Positions 54,754 to 63,908 of a stretch of DNA of 64,000 bases are shown here, piece after piece. The DNA comes from Lancefieldella rimae ATCC 49626 (GTDB lineage: Bacteria; Actinomycetota; Coriobacteriia; Coriobacteriales; Atopobiaceae). The stretch is from the NCBI RefSeq assembly GCF_000174015.1, contig NZ_ACFE01000001.1, positions 434,001 to 498,000 on the forward strand. Reading direction: 5' to 3'. The translations under genes and the position numbers were made by a program. Each line of letters opens with the position of its first letter. Position 1 is the stretch's first letter. Below the pieces are notes generated by a model, which saw nothing but the letters and a program-made list of their open reading frames with translations, did not search any database and was not told the DNA's origin.

Positions 54754-56997
54754 ATGACAACAGATATTCAAGAGTTCTTTGCAACATGTCCCAAGGGTTT
54801 TGAGCAACTCCTCGGGTGCGAATTATCAAGGCTTTCCATCTCTCAAATACGTCCTCTGAGCGGGCAGGTTTCCTTTAGAGGGACACTTGCGGACGCATAT
54901 CGTGTCTGTCTTTGGAGCCGCCTTGCTTCTCGCGTTGTTCTCGTGTTGGGCCGTATGTCCGCAACACAGGCAGACGAACTGTATGCAGGGGTCTCTGAGA
55001 TTGACTGGGAGGCACACATTTCCCCGCACGCAACTTTTGCGGTTAACGCACACGGAACCAATAGCGAACTCAGAAACGCTCATTTCACCGCCGTTCGCGT
55101 AAAAGATGCCATTGTTGACCAGCTGATTGCCAAACGCGGTAGCAGACCCATGGTTAACACGGATTTTCCGGATGTCACCGTCACGGTGCGGATTACAAAA
55201 ACGCATGCGTCCTTAGGCATCGACCTTGCAGGAGATCCCCTCTTCAAACGCGGCATTATCTCAAGACGTACGCTCACGCAAAACCTTGCGCCTCTGCGAC
55301 CAGACTACGCCGCAGCCCTTCTCGCCGCTCATGGTATCTACGGAGGAAACCGTAGCGAAAAGCATGGCGGAAAGTCTCTGGAAACCCCTGCTTATGAAGC
55401 AGCAGCCGCGACGCCCTCCATTCTTTTTTCCGGTGCAGGCTCCCTGGTACATGAGCTCGTTGGCATACGGAGCGACTGCGCGCCGGGCCTTCTCCGCACC
55501 AGATGGGGAATGCTTGGCTGGGTCGGCCATGACAGCAAGGTCTGGAGCGAGCTTATTGATGAGGCTACGTATCGTGCAAACGCGTGCGAGAAGAACCTTG
55601 AAGTATGCATCTCCGATACACGTCCCAAAGCGGACGTTGCCGCACGACATTCCCTTCGGGCATCAGGTCTTTCTGCCAGCCTTAGGTTCTTGTCGCCAAA
55701 AGAGCTTGCGGAGCATACCACAGACGGTGGGATTGTTGCGGATATGTCGTGGTTTGGTCACAACCTTGCCGTACAAGGGAGCGCGCTTTCGGCACTTGCA
55801 CACTTCGTTGGCACGAAAGCTACCGTATTGTCACTGGATGAAACTTCCGATACCACACTCGGTCAGCAAAGTTCCTCCGTCACCAACGTTCTTGTCGGCA
55901 AGACTCCTGCCGGCATACGTACCTATGCTGCGACCAAAAACTTTGAGCTTCCTCCCACGGTTACGGTCCGTGCAAAACAGCTCCCGGTGCTTGTTGGTGC
56001 TTCCGATCAATTCAGTGCGCGGCTTACAAAGGTTGCGAAGCTGCGCGCTCGATGGGCAAAACGTGAAGATATCAGCTGCTACCGCATATACGATGCCGAC
56101 TTACCGGACTACGCGGTCAGCATAGATCTCTATCAGGGTTGCACCTCTTCCAAGCGGTGGCTGCAGATTTCCGAATATGCCGCACCGCACGACATTGACG
56201 CAACGCTGGCAAAAAAACGCCTGCTTGACGTGCTCACCATTGCTCCCGAAGTACTTGAAGTTCCGCCTCACCACGTTAACCTGCGTATCCGAACGCGAGC
56301 CAAGGGAGGCTCTCAATATGTCAGTGAGGGTGAAGCGCCCACCTACGCACACAAACAGACGCTCCTTATTGACGAGGGAGGACTGACCTTTGAAGTCGAT
56401 TTTTCTCAACATCTTGACTGCGGTATCTTTCTCGATCATCGTCAGACGCGAGCCATGATACGAGAGATGATGAAGACAGCCGGTACTGCCAAGAGTTTCC
56501 TTAACCTCTTTGCCTATACGGGCACGGCCACGTGTTACGCCGCTGACGGAGGCGCTCTTCATACCACTACCGTTGACCTCTCCAAACCTTCTTTGGAATG
56601 GGCACGGCGCAATATGTGCCAGAACGGCTTCGACGGACAAGAGCATGAGTTTGTCCAAGCCGATGCACTCACGTGGATTACGGAACAGCGTCGTTCCAAA
56701 AACCGCTGGAACGTAATTTTTTGCGATGTTCCGACTTTTTCCAACTCGTCTCGTATGAAAAAAGCTTCTTTTGACGTACAGCGCGACCATGCCGAGCTTA
56801 TCATCGGTATCTCGCGCTTACTTACCCGTGGCGGAGTAGCGCTCTTCTCGTGCAATTTACGTTCCTTCAAACCGGATGTCGAGAAGATCGAGCGTGCAGG
56901 AGTTTCTTTGGAGGACATCACAAAAGAAACAATTCCGGAAGATTTTGCGCGAAACCAAAAAATTCATCACTGTTATCGCGTCACACGAGTAAAATAG
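54754..56997 (+). CDS. RlmKL-like 23S rRNA methyltransferase with degenerate RlmL half
   Basis: 747 residues with the full RlmKL layout: N-terminal THUMP region, RlmL-like half (to about 400) and RlmK-like half. The RlmK half is intact: SFLNLFAYTGTATCYAA around 582-598 and DVPTFSNSSRM at 658, matching DPPTFSNSKRM, so m7G2069-type activity is likely. In the RlmL half the SAM loop DP.CGSGT is replaced by ILFSGAGSL (about 223-231) and NPPYGER by DMSWFGHN (330-337), so m2G2445-type activity is doubtful. GAAGGGTG lies seven bases before the ATG. Confidence 0.85.
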   Translation: MTTDIQEFFATCPKGFEQLLGCELSRLSISQIRPLSGQVSFRGTLADAYRVCLWSRLASRVVLVLGRMSATQADELYAGVSEIDWEAHISPHATFAVNAHGTNSELRNAHFTAVRVKDAIVDQLIAKRGSRPMVNTDFPDVTVTVRITKTHASLGIDLAGDPLFKRGIISRRTLTQNLAPLRPDYAAALLAAHGIYGGNRSEKHGGKSLETPAYEAAAATPSILFSGAGSLVHELVGIRSDCAPGLLRTRWGMLGWVGHDSKVWSELIDEATYRANACEKNLEVCISDTRPKADVAARHSLRASGLSASLRFLSPKELAEHTTDGGIVADMSWFGHNLAVQGSALSALAHFVGTKATVLSLDETSDTTLGQQSSSVTNVLVGKTPAGIRTYAATKNFELPPTVTVRAKQLPVLVGASDQFSARLTKVAKLRARWAKREDISCYRIYDADLPDYAVSIDLYQGCTSSKRWLQISEYAAPHDIDATLAKKRLLDVLTIAPEVLEVPPHHVNLRIRTRAKGGSQYVSEGEAPTYAHKQTLLIDEGGLTFEVDFSQHLDCGIFLDHRQTRAMIREMMKTAGTAKSFLNLFAYTGTATCYAADGGALHTTTVDLSKPSLEWARRNMCQNGFDGQEHEFVQADALTWITEQRRSKNRWNVIFCDVPTFSNSSRMKKASFDVQRDHAELIIGISRLLTRGGVALFSCNLRSFKPDVEKIERAGVSLEDITKETIPEDFARNQKIHHCYRVTRVK

Positions 56998-57179
56998 CTG
57001 AGTTTGGCTGTATCCAAACGCGCTCACCCAACCCGCAATGAGCGGACACCGAGCGCGTATCGATATGTCCCAAACACTTGCAACTCGCCCAACCGCGCAA
57101 AGGCTGGTCATCTTTGCTCGATTGGACTATCCTAAGTAGGTATCTAAACTGCCATTTTATGGTTGTTGAGAGGAAATAC

Positions 57180-59513
57180 ATGAGTAATCAAAAGTCGGCT
57201 CCCGCCGCTCTTGCCGGTCGTAAAAACCTACGTAAATCAACTGGTGTGCCGCTCAGTGCCGGCATGGTGCTTGTAACGCTTGGTATTGTGTACGGTGACA
57301 TTGGCACTAGCCTGATGTATACCTTAAAGGCAATCATTGCAGGCAACGGTGGCCTCTTTACGATGGACACCGATGTCATCCTTGGCGCGCTTTCCCTCAT
57401 CATCTGGACTCTGACCCTTATTACTACCGTTAAATACGTTCTTATCGCCATGAAAGCGGACAATCACAACGAAGGCGGCATCTTTGCCTTGTACAGTCTT
57501 GTCAAACGCTGTGCGAAATGGTTGATTATTCCGGCCATGATCGGAGGAGCAGCGCTTCTGGCCGACGGTATTCTCACACCCGCAGTTACGGTAACAACCG
57601 CCATTGAAGGTTTGCGCACCATTCCTGCAATGTACGCACTTATCGGCACAAACCAACAAACGGTTGTTTTAATTACCATCATCATTCTTTGTTCACTCTT
57701 TGCCATGCAACAGGCAGGAACCTCACGTATTGGTAAGGCGTTTGGTCCCGTTATGACCTTGTGGTTCTTGTTCTTGGGTATTACCGGCCTTGTCAATATG
57801 GGTGCCGATCTTTCCGTCATTCGCGCCTTAAACCCCCTGCGCGGCATTACCTTTTTGTTTGACGGCAAGCTCAACGCCGCCGGCTTGATGGTTTTGGGCA
57901 GCGTTTTTCTTTGTACGACAGGCGCCGAGGCTCTGTACTCCGACATGGGCCACGTTGGCAAGAGCAATATCTATGTTTCTTGGCCATTCGTTAAGACGTG
58001 CCTTATTCTCAACTACCTTGGCCAGGGAGCTTGGATTATCTCAAACCACACCGATAGAGGCCTCAACGCTATCAACGATCTCAATCCATTCTTCCAGATG
58101 CTCCCCGATACCCTCCGACCTTTTGGCGTAATACTTTCCACTCTTGCGGCCATTATCGCCTCACAAGCACTCATTACCGGTTCGTATTCCATTGTTTCAG
58201 AGGCTGTTCGCCTGGATCTTATGCCTCACATGAAGATTAACTATCCTTCAGAAACAAAGGGTCAGATCTATATTCCTTTGGTTAATACCATTATGTGGGC
58301 CGGATGCATTGGCGTTGTACTTCTTTTCCAGAGCTCCGAGCACATGGAAGCCGCTTACGGCCTGGCCATCACGGTAACGATGCTCATGACCACCATTTTG
58401 CTTTACACCTATCTCATTCGTATTCGCAAAAACCCTTTGGCGGCCGTCGTCTTTTTAATCTTCTTTGGCGCCATCGAAGCAATGTTCTTCTTCTCGAGCC
58501 TGACCAAGTTCTTCCACGGCGGATATGTCACGGTATTTCTCGCCACCGCAATCTTCATTGTTATGTTTGTTTGGCGGCGTGGCACTGCCATTGAGCACAC
58601 ACAGAGCGTGTACCTGCCGGTTAATAAGTATATTGACCAGCTCAAGAGCCTTTCTCAAGACAACGATTATTCTCTGCTTGCCGATAACTTGGTGTTTCTC
58701 ACCAACGACTCATCCTTTGACAAGCTCGACCGCGACATTCTCTACTCTATCCTGGATAAGCGTCCCAAGAGAGCTCGGACATATTGTTTTATCAACATTT
58801 CCGTTACCGATAAGCCCAATACCCGAGAGTTTGTTATTAACGACTTCGGGACTGATTTCCTCTTTAAAGTTACAATCCGCTTAGGCTTCAAAGAAAACCA
58901 GCGCATCAACACCTACCTTTATCAGATCATTGGCGACCTTATCGCCAGCGGTCAGCTTGCGCCACAAAATCACAAGTATTCAATCTACCGTGAGCATTCG
59001 GAGATAGGCGACTTCCGTTTCTGTCTCTTGCGAAAAGTGCTTGCCCCCGAAACCGACATTTCTGGTTTTGATAAGCGCTGTCTTGAGCTGAAGTACTTCA
59101 TTCGTCGCATCTGCGGCTCCCCCGCTCGTTGGTATGGTCTTGAAAACTCAAATGTCATTTTTGAGTATGTTCCACTCTTCTCCAAGGTTAAGCGTGAACA
59201 CAAGCTTACCCGAGTAACGCTTGAGGCAACTCCTGACATGGGTATGTCTTTAAAAGCCGAGAAGCAACATGAGCGTATTGCAGAAATAGAGGAAGATGAC
59301 GACATCTTCTCTGCTGCCATGCATAAGGACCGCATTGAAAATGCTGCCGCCGTTCATAACCTTGTTGGCGGTGACACCGCAAGCTTCAAGCCTCTGAAGC
59401 TCGATGAGGAGGACGAAGACGAAGGCAGCGAGGTTGACGAGGTTGAAGGCGAGACTGAAGGCGAGGAGCTTCTCGACAGCGAAACTGCAGGCGGCACGCT
59501 TGATTCTGAGTAA
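57180..59513 (+). CDS. kup: Kup/Trk-like potassium uptake protein
   Basis: 777 residues. About 12 membrane segments start with LGIVYGDIGTSLMYTLKAI, the Kup signature, followed by ADNHNEGGIFALYSLVKR; the cytoplasmic C-terminal domain ends in an acidic Glu/Asp tail. K+ import, linked in other bacteria to c-di-AMP control. ATG 57180 has GAGAGG seven bases upstream; an in-frame start 34 codons earlier is less likely. Convergent with the ribosomal operon. Confidence 0.95.
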   Translation: MSNQKSAPAALAGRKNLRKSTGVPLSAGMVLVTLGIVYGDIGTSLMYTLKAIIAGNGGLFTMDTDVILGALSLIIWTLTLITTVKYVLIAMKADNHNEGGIFALYSLVKRCAKWLIIPAMIGGAALLADGILTPAVTVTTAIEGLRTIPAMYALIGTNQQTVVLITIIILCSLFAMQQAGTSRIGKAFGPVMTLWFLFLGITGLVNMGADLSVIRALNPLRGITFLFDGKLNAAGLMVLGSVFLCTTGAEALYSDMGHVGKSNIYVSWPFVKTCLILNYLGQGAWIISNHTDRGLNAINDLNPFFQMLPDTLRPFGVILSTLAAIIASQALITGSYSIVSEAVRLDLMPHMKINYPSETKGQIYIPLVNTIMWAGCIGVVLLFQSSEHMEAAYGLAITVTMLMTTILLYTYLIRIRKNPLAAVVFLIFFGAIEAMFFFSSLTKFFHGGYVTVFLATAIFIVMFVWRRGTAIEHTQSVYLPVNKYIDQLKSLSQDNDYSLLADNLVFLTNDSSFDKLDRDILYSILDKRPKRARTYCFINISVTDKPNTREFVINDFGTDFLFKVTIRLGFKENQRINTYLYQIIGDLIASGQLAPQNHKYSIYREHSEIGDFRFCLLRKVLAPETDISGFDKRCLELKYFIRRICGSPARWYGLENSNVIFEYVPLFSKVKREHKLTRVTLEATPDMGMSLKAEKQHERIAEIEEDDDIFSAAMHKDRIENAAAVHNLVGGDTASFKPLKLDEEDEDEGSEVDEVEGETEGEELLDSETAGGTLDSE

Positions 59514-59649
59514 GTCTAACGGCAACAGGTCTAGCGGCAACAAAGGCTCTCTCCGATAGAGAAGACACATGAAGGATTTCTGCTTTGGAGTGACTTTTTT
59601 GCCCCGAATTTAAAAAGCCCCAGTTAAGTCATCAAACTTTTAAATCACA

Positions 59650-59674
59650 ACCACCCGCACAGCGGGTGGTTTTA
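59650..59674 (+). terminator. kup terminator
   Basis: ACCACCCGC (59650-59658) and GCGGGTGGT (59662-59670) with a three-base loop, followed by TTTT. Confidence 0.85.
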
Positions 59675-59721
59675 TGTTTCGCGCGTTACTCGCGCTCAAC
59701 AGGCTAAGGCCTTAAAACAAG

Positions 59722-59751
59722 ACGGCTGTCTGCAGATTTGCAGACAGCCGT
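59722..59751 (-). terminator. Second hairpin, possible backup terminator
   Basis: ACGGCTGTCTGCA (59722-59734) and TGCAGACAGCCGT (59739-59751) make a perfect 13-bp stem. On the minus strand CTTGTTTTAAGG follows, a weak T run. Confidence 0.45.
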
Positions 59752-59945
59752 TGATACGTAAATTCAACAGCCACAGCAAGGTTACGGCAAAGTAAAGCGA
59801 GAAGGCCTACGAGCATGATCATACTGCCTAGCGCTGCCAAACTTGCAGTAAGTATGGCAGTCCAAGACATACTTGGCGTATTTCCGGCAGCTCTGTTTTT
59901 AGTAGCACTAAAGCAATCAAAGAGTTCAAGCCACTCACGCAAAAT

Positions 59946-59979
59946 AAAAACCACTCCAAAACTCTTTGGAGTGGTTTTT
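59946..59979 (-). terminator. Terminator of the S10 operon after rplX
   Basis: AAAAACCACTCCAAA (59946-59960) and TTTGGAGTGGTTTTT (59965-59979): perfect 15-bp stem with A and T runs, functional in both directions. It ends the ribosomal transcript 35 bases after the rplX stop, where rplE would normally follow. Confidence 0.9.
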
Positions 59980-60013
59980 CGGTCATTATTCTGCTGCAAA
60001 AGCGAGAAGAAAC

Positions 60014-60331
60014 TTACAGCTCCTCGCCTGAACGCTTGGAAACGCGCACCTTGGTGCCGTCCTCCTTGAACGCATAACCAACGCGCGTTGGCTTGTCGTC
60101 CTTAGGGTCGATAAGAGCAACGTTGGAAGCATCAATTGCTGCCTCATGCTCAACAATACCGCCCTGCTGGTTTGCTGCATTGGGCTTCATGTGACGCTTA
60201 ACCATAGCGACACCCTCAACAACAACCTTGTTGTCCTCTGGGAGAGCACGAAGAACTTCTCCGCGCTTACCCTTATCTTTACCGGTGAGGACCTCGACCG
60301 TGTCGCCCTTCTTGATCTTCATCTTAGGCAT
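60014..60331 (-). CDS. rplX: 50S ribosomal protein L24
   Basis: 105 residues, KOW motif [21 protein letters not shown] and [19 protein letters not shown]. Assembly-initiator protein of the large subunit. Follows rplN in the usual order, but the cluster stops here. Confidence 0.97.
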   Translation of the reverse strand: MPKMKIKKGDTVEVLTGKDKGKRGEVLRALPEDNKVVVEGVAMVKRHMKPNAANQQGGIVEHEAAIDASNVALIDPKDDKPTRVGYAFKEDGTKVRVSKRSGEEL

Positions 60332-60344
60332 CTGTCAGTCCTCC

Positions 60345-60713
60345 TTACAGCGTCTCGGGTGCGAGTGAGACGATCTTCATGTACTTGTGGTCACGCAGCT
60401 CACGCGCGACGGGCCCGAAAATACGGGTACCCTTAGGCTCACCCTCTTTGTCAACCAGAACGCATGCGTTCTGATCAAAGCGGATATAGCTACCGTCCTT
60501 GCGACGGGTGTCCTTAGCGGTGCGAACGATAACGCAGCGAACGATGTCGCCCTTCTTCACCGAACCACCTGGAGTTGCCTCCTGAACAGCGCCAATAATG
60601 ACGTCGGCAAGGCCGGCGTAACGACGCTTGGAGCCACCAAGGACCTTGACGCACTTTACGCGCCTTGCGCCGCTGTTATCAGCGACGTTAAGCATGGTCT
60701 CCATCTGAATCAT
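60345..60713 (-). CDS. rplN: 50S ribosomal protein L14
   Basis: 122 residues, [27 protein letters not shown] and [26 protein letters not shown]; full-length and typical. First gene of the classical spc group; separated from rpsQ by 62 bases holding a hairpin. Confidence 0.98.
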   Translation of the reverse strand: MIQMETMLNVADNSGARRVKCVKVLGGSKRRYAGLADVIIGAVQEATPGGSVKKGDIVRCVIVRTAKDTRRKDGSYIRFDQNACVLVDKEGEPKGTRIFGPVARELRDHKYMKIVSLAPETL

Positions 60714-60735
60714 GTGACGTTCCTCCGGAACCTAA

Positions 60736-60762
60736 TTTCTTGCGCCATACAGGCGCAAGAAA
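60736..60762. other. Hairpin between rpsQ and rplN
   Basis: TTTCTTGCGCC (60736-60746) and GGCGCAAGAAA (60752-60762) form a perfect 11-bp stem with a five-base loop in the junction of the S10 and spc groups. No long T run follows on the minus strand, so it may be a processing or regulatory element rather than a terminator. Confidence 0.55.
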
Positions 60763-60775
60763 CAACGAATGTTAC

Positions 60776-61042
60776 TTACTTAGCACGTTCAACGATCTCA
60801 GCGAGACGCCAACGCTTGGTCTTAGACAAAGGACGGGTCTCCATAACGCGGACCTTATCGCCCAGAGCAGCCTCGTTCTTCTCGTCATGGACGTGAAGCT
60901 TCTTGCCGATAGTCATCATCTTTCCGTACTTAGGGTGGTGCTTGCGGTAGGTAATCTCAACCGTGATCGTCTTCTCGCCAGAGATTGAGACGACGGTTCC
61001 GGTACGAACCTTACGCGCATTCCTGCTTTCGGTCTCTGCCAT
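60776..61042 (-). CDS. rpsQ: 30S ribosomal protein S17
   Basis: 88 residues with [21 protein letters not shown] and [29 protein letters not shown]; binds 16S rRNA. Follows rpmC by 16 bases. Confidence 0.97.
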   Translation of the reverse strand: MAETESRNARKVRTGTVVSISGEKTITVEITYRKHHPKYGKMMTIGKKLHVHDEKNEAALGDKVRVMETRPLSKTKRWRLAEIVERAK

Positions 61043-61058
61043 AACTTATCTCCTGCGA

Positions 61059-61274
61059 CTAATTCTGATCTGCGGCTTGTTCCGCAGCAATCTGACGGGT
61101 ACGCATCTCGGTCTGAACGCGAGCAATGTCACGCTTGACCGTTTTAACGCGGGCCGTGTTATCCAGCTGGCTGGTTGCCATCTGGAAACGAAGATTAAAG
61201 AGCTCTGCACGGCCTTCTTCGAGCTTCTTTGTGAGCTCGTCATCGCTCATAGCTTTGATGTCCGTATACTTCAT
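61059..61274 (-). CDS. rpmC: 50S ribosomal protein L29
   Basis: 71 residues, [20 protein letters not shown] and LFNLRFQMATSQLDNTARVKTVKRDIARV. Located near the exit tunnel. The start overlaps the rplP stop by one base. Confidence 0.96.
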   Translation of the reverse strand: MKYTDIKAMSDDELTKKLEEGRAELFNLRFQMATSQLDNTARVKTVKRDIARVQTEMRTRQIAAEQAADQN

Positions 61275-61699
61275 TATTCCTCCCCGTCCTGATCGGCGCG
61301 GGTGACAATCTTGGTCTTGATGGGAAGCTTGTGCTGTGCAAGACGAAGTGCCTCACGAGCAACTTCCTCAGAAACGCCATCGATCTCAAACATAATGCGA
61401 CCTGGCTTGACAACAGCAACCCATTCCTCGGGATTGCCCTTACCCTTACCCATGCGGGTTTCTGCCGGCTTCTTTGAAACTGGCTTGTCAGGGAAAATGG
61501 TAATCCAAACTTTACCGCCACGCTTCATTTCACGGGTAATCGCAATACGAGCAGCCTCAATCTGGCGGTTAGTAATCCAGTGAGCCTCCTCCGCACGAAT
61601 GCCCCAAGAACCAAAGTGCAGACGGGTGTTACCCTTTGCCTGGCCCTTCATGGAACCACGCTGAACCTTACGGTGCAAAACACGCTTAGGTGCAAGCAT
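61274..61699 (-). CDS. rplP: 50S ribosomal protein L16
   Basis: 141 residues, [44 protein letters not shown] and the [19 protein letters not shown] loop. One-base overlap with the rpsC stop. Confidence 0.98.
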   Translation of the reverse strand: MLAPKRVLHRKVQRGSMKGQAKGNTRLHFGSWGIRAEEAHWITNRQIEAARIAITREMKRGGKVWITIFPDKPVSKKPAETRMGKGKGNPEEWVAVVKPGRIMFEIDGVSEEVAREALRLAQHKLPIKTKIVTRADQDGEE

Positions 61700-62406
61700 T
61701 AACGGCCCCTCCTCTCATTGCGGCGACGAGGACGAGAAGAACCTTCAAGAGCCGGATTTGGTGCGGGCTGACCTGGCATCTTCTCGCCGAGATAGATCCA
61801 AACTTTGATGCCGCAGGCGCCCATTGTGGTGCGAGCCGTTGCGGTGCCATAGGCGACAACAGCGCGAAGGGTGTGCAGAGGCACGCGACCCTCACGGTAC
61901 CACTCGCGACGACCCATCTCAGCGCCGTTCAGACGACCGGAGCACTGAATACGGATACCCTTGGCGCCGGCCTTACGGGCGGACTGAACCGCTTTACGCA
62001 TGGCGCGGCGGAATGCAACGCGCTGCTCAAGCTGCTCGGCAATAGACTCTGCTACAAGGTTTGCGTCAAGCTCAGGACGCTTAACCTCGATAACATCAAC
62101 GTTAACCTGACCCTTGCCAACCTTGGCAACGCGCTCAAGGTCCGCACGAAGTCCGTCAATCTCTGCGCCCTTCTTGCCAATGACAATACCGGGGCGGGCT
62201 GAGAAAATAGTGACCTTGACCTTATCGCCAGCGCGCTCAATGTCAATACGTGCAATGGCGGCTTTCTCAAGGCGCTTCTCAAGATATGAACGGATTGCAA
62301 GGTCGTTGCCGAGATTCTCGGCGTAGTTTTTATCGGCGTACCAACGAGAGCGCCAGTTCTCAGTTACACCAAGACGGAAGCCTGTAGGCTGAACCTTCTG
62401 ACCCAT
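61699..62406 (-). CDS. rpsC: 30S ribosomal protein S3
   Basis: 235 residues with [24 protein letters not shown], the KH domain [16 protein letters not shown] and GAMGAR-type C-domain [26 protein letters not shown]. Short Arg/Pro-rich tail. Confidence 0.98.
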   Translation of the reverse strand: MGQKVQPTGFRLGVTENWRSRWYADKNYAENLGNDLAIRSYLEKRLEKAAIARIDIERAGDKVKVTIFSARPGIVIGKKGAEIDGLRADLERVAKVGKGQVNVDVIEVKRPELDANLVAESIAEQLEQRVAFRRAMRKAVQSARKAGAKGIRIQCSGRLNGAEMGRREWYREGRVPLHTLRAVVAYGTATARTTMGACGIKVWIYLGEKMPGQPAPNPALEGSSRPRRRNERRGR

Positions 62407-62412
62407 ATGTTC

Positions 62413-62775
62413 CTACGCCTCCTTTCGAGGTGCAACGACAACAGTGATATGGCTCATACGCTTATTGATGCGTGAAGCCGAACCCTTTGCACGGGGACGG
62501 ATACGCTTAAGCGTCGGACCTTCATCAACGTAGGCATACTTGACGACAAGATCGCGAGCATGCAGGTGATTGTTGTACTCAGCATTAGCAACAGCGGAGC
62601 GCAAAACCTTTGCGATGTCAACGGCGGCTGCGCGCGTTGAGAACTGAAGGATCTCGAGGGCCTTCTCGACAGACTTACCGCGTACCAAAGCGATAACGGT
62701 ACGTGCCTTACGAGGGGCGACGCGCACATACTTTGCCGTAGCGCGAACCTCAAGTGAATCGGTATTTTTAGCCAT
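62413..62775 (-). CDS. rplV: 50S ribosomal protein L22
   Basis: 120 residues; [29 protein letters not shown] and the [22 protein letters not shown] tunnel loop, where macrolide-resistance changes arise in other bacteria; the loop here looks normal. Confidence 0.98.
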   Translation of the reverse strand: MAKNTDSLEVRATAKYVRVAPRKARTVIALVRGKSVEKALEILQFSTRAAAVDIAKVLRSAVANAEYNNHLHARDLVVKYAYVDEGPTLKRIRPRAKGSASRINKRMSHITVVVAPRKEA

Positions 62776-62789
62776 GTATGATACTCCCC

Positions 62790-63050
62790 CTAGTCGGCCT
62801 TGTGACCACGGAAGGTGCGGGTCAGGGCAAACTCGCCCAGCTTGTGACCGACCATGGACTCGGTGATGTACACAGGAACGTGCTTGCGACCGTCATGAAC
62901 GGCGATCGTATGACCAACCATCTCGGGGAAGATGGTGGAAGAACGTGACCAAGTCTTGATGACGTCCTTCTTGCCGGCCTCGTTCATTGCAGTGACACGC
63001 TCAAGGAGGCGAGTCTCCACAAAGGGGCCTTTTTTGAGACTTCTGCTCAT
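62790..63050 (-). CDS. rpsS: 30S ribosomal protein S19
   Basis: 86 residues, [49 protein letters not shown]; typical full length. Confidence 0.98.
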   Translation of the reverse strand: MSRSLKKGPFVETRLLERVTAMNEAGKKDVIKTWSRSSTIFPEMVGHTIAVHDGRKHVPVYITESMVGHKLGEFALTRTFRGHKAD

Positions 63051-63071
63051 AAATCTACTCCTACTCGTGTC

Positions 63072-63908
63072 TTACTTTGACTTACGACGACGGATAATCA
63101 GACGGTTGGAAGCCTTCTTCGGATCGCGGGTCTTATAACCCTTGGTCGGCTTACCCCACGGGGTAACGGAAGGACGACCGGACGTGTGATTCTTGCCTTC
63201 GCCACCGCCGTGTGGGTGGTCAACAGGGTTCATGACCGTACCACGAACCGTGGGGCGTACGCCGGCCCAACGTGCGCGACCGGCTTTGCCGATCACAATG
63301 TTGGAGTGCTCGGCATTGCCGACCTCGCCGATGGTGGCGCGGCAGGTGAGAAGCACGCGGCGCAGCTCGGAGGACGGAAGGCGCAAAACGGCATATCCGT
63401 TATCCTTACCCATAAGCTGTACGGACGTTCCCGCAGAACGTGCCATTGCAGCACCCTTGCCGGGCTGGAACTCAACTGCGTGCACGAGCGTACCCACGGG
63501 GATCTGCTCAAGCGTTGTGCAGTTGCCGGGCTTAATGTCAACATCCTTTGTGCCGGAAACAACCGTGTCACCAACACTTAGTCCCTGAGGACACAGAATG
63601 TACGACTTTGCTCCGTCAACGTAGTGCAGAAGAGCAATACGTGCAGAGCGGTTTGGATCGTACTCAACCGTAGCGACCTTTGCCGGTACGTCATCCTTAC
63701 GACGCTTAAAGTCGATGCGACGATACTGGCGCTTATGGCCACCGCCCTGATGGCGAGTAGTAATGCGACCGTTGTTGTTACGGCCGGCCTTCTTTGGCAG
63801 GGGCTCGAGAAGTGACTTCTCGGGCTTATCAGTCGTAATCTCTGCAAAGTCAGAGATTGTCTGGAAGCGCCTGCCTGCGCTTGTTGGCTTTATGTGCCTA
63901 ACTGCCAT
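63072..63908 (-). CDS. rplB: 50S ribosomal protein L2
   Basis: 278 residues. [25 protein letters not shown] start, [18 protein letters not shown] and the [23 protein letters not shown] peptidyl-transferase loop with the conserved His. ATG 63908 has AAAGGGAAAG upstream; the ORF extends further but without homology. Contains an inverted CGAGAAG pair (63805-63822). The bases from 63909 to the right edge are the spacer to rplW; no L23 sequence is visible. Confidence 0.98.
   Translation of the reverse strand: MAVRHIKPTSAGRRFQTISDFAEITTDKPEKSLLEPLPKKAGRNNNGRITTRHQGGGHKRQYRRIDFKRRKDDVPAKVATVEYDPNRSARIALLHYVDGAKSYILCPQGLSVGDTVVSGTKDVDIKPGNCTTLEQIPVGTLVHAVEFQPGKGAAMARSAGTSVQLMGKDNGYAVLRLPSSELRRVLLTCRATIGEVGNAEHSNIVIGKAGRARWAGVRPTVRGTVMNPVDHPHGGGEGKNHTSGRPSVTPWGKPTKGYKTRDPKKASNRLIIRRRKSK

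Larger units (their letters stand above)
59514..60013. repeat. Spacer between kup and rplX with repeats and terminators
   Basis: No gene is supported. It contains a 15-bp tandem repeat right after the kup stop (59514-59543), a kup terminator (59650-59674), a 13-bp hairpin (59722-59751), one 23-bp palindrome of the family seen at 8852-8935 (59836-59858), CGAGAAG sites at about 59798 and 60003, and the ribosomal-operon terminator at 59946-59979. Confidence 0.75.

Noticed and set aside
59712-59999. 95-codon minus-strand frame with a hydrophobic stretch
   Set aside because: It spans two hairpins, a repeat palindrome and the ribosomal terminator; no ribosome site was evident. Treated as non-coding.
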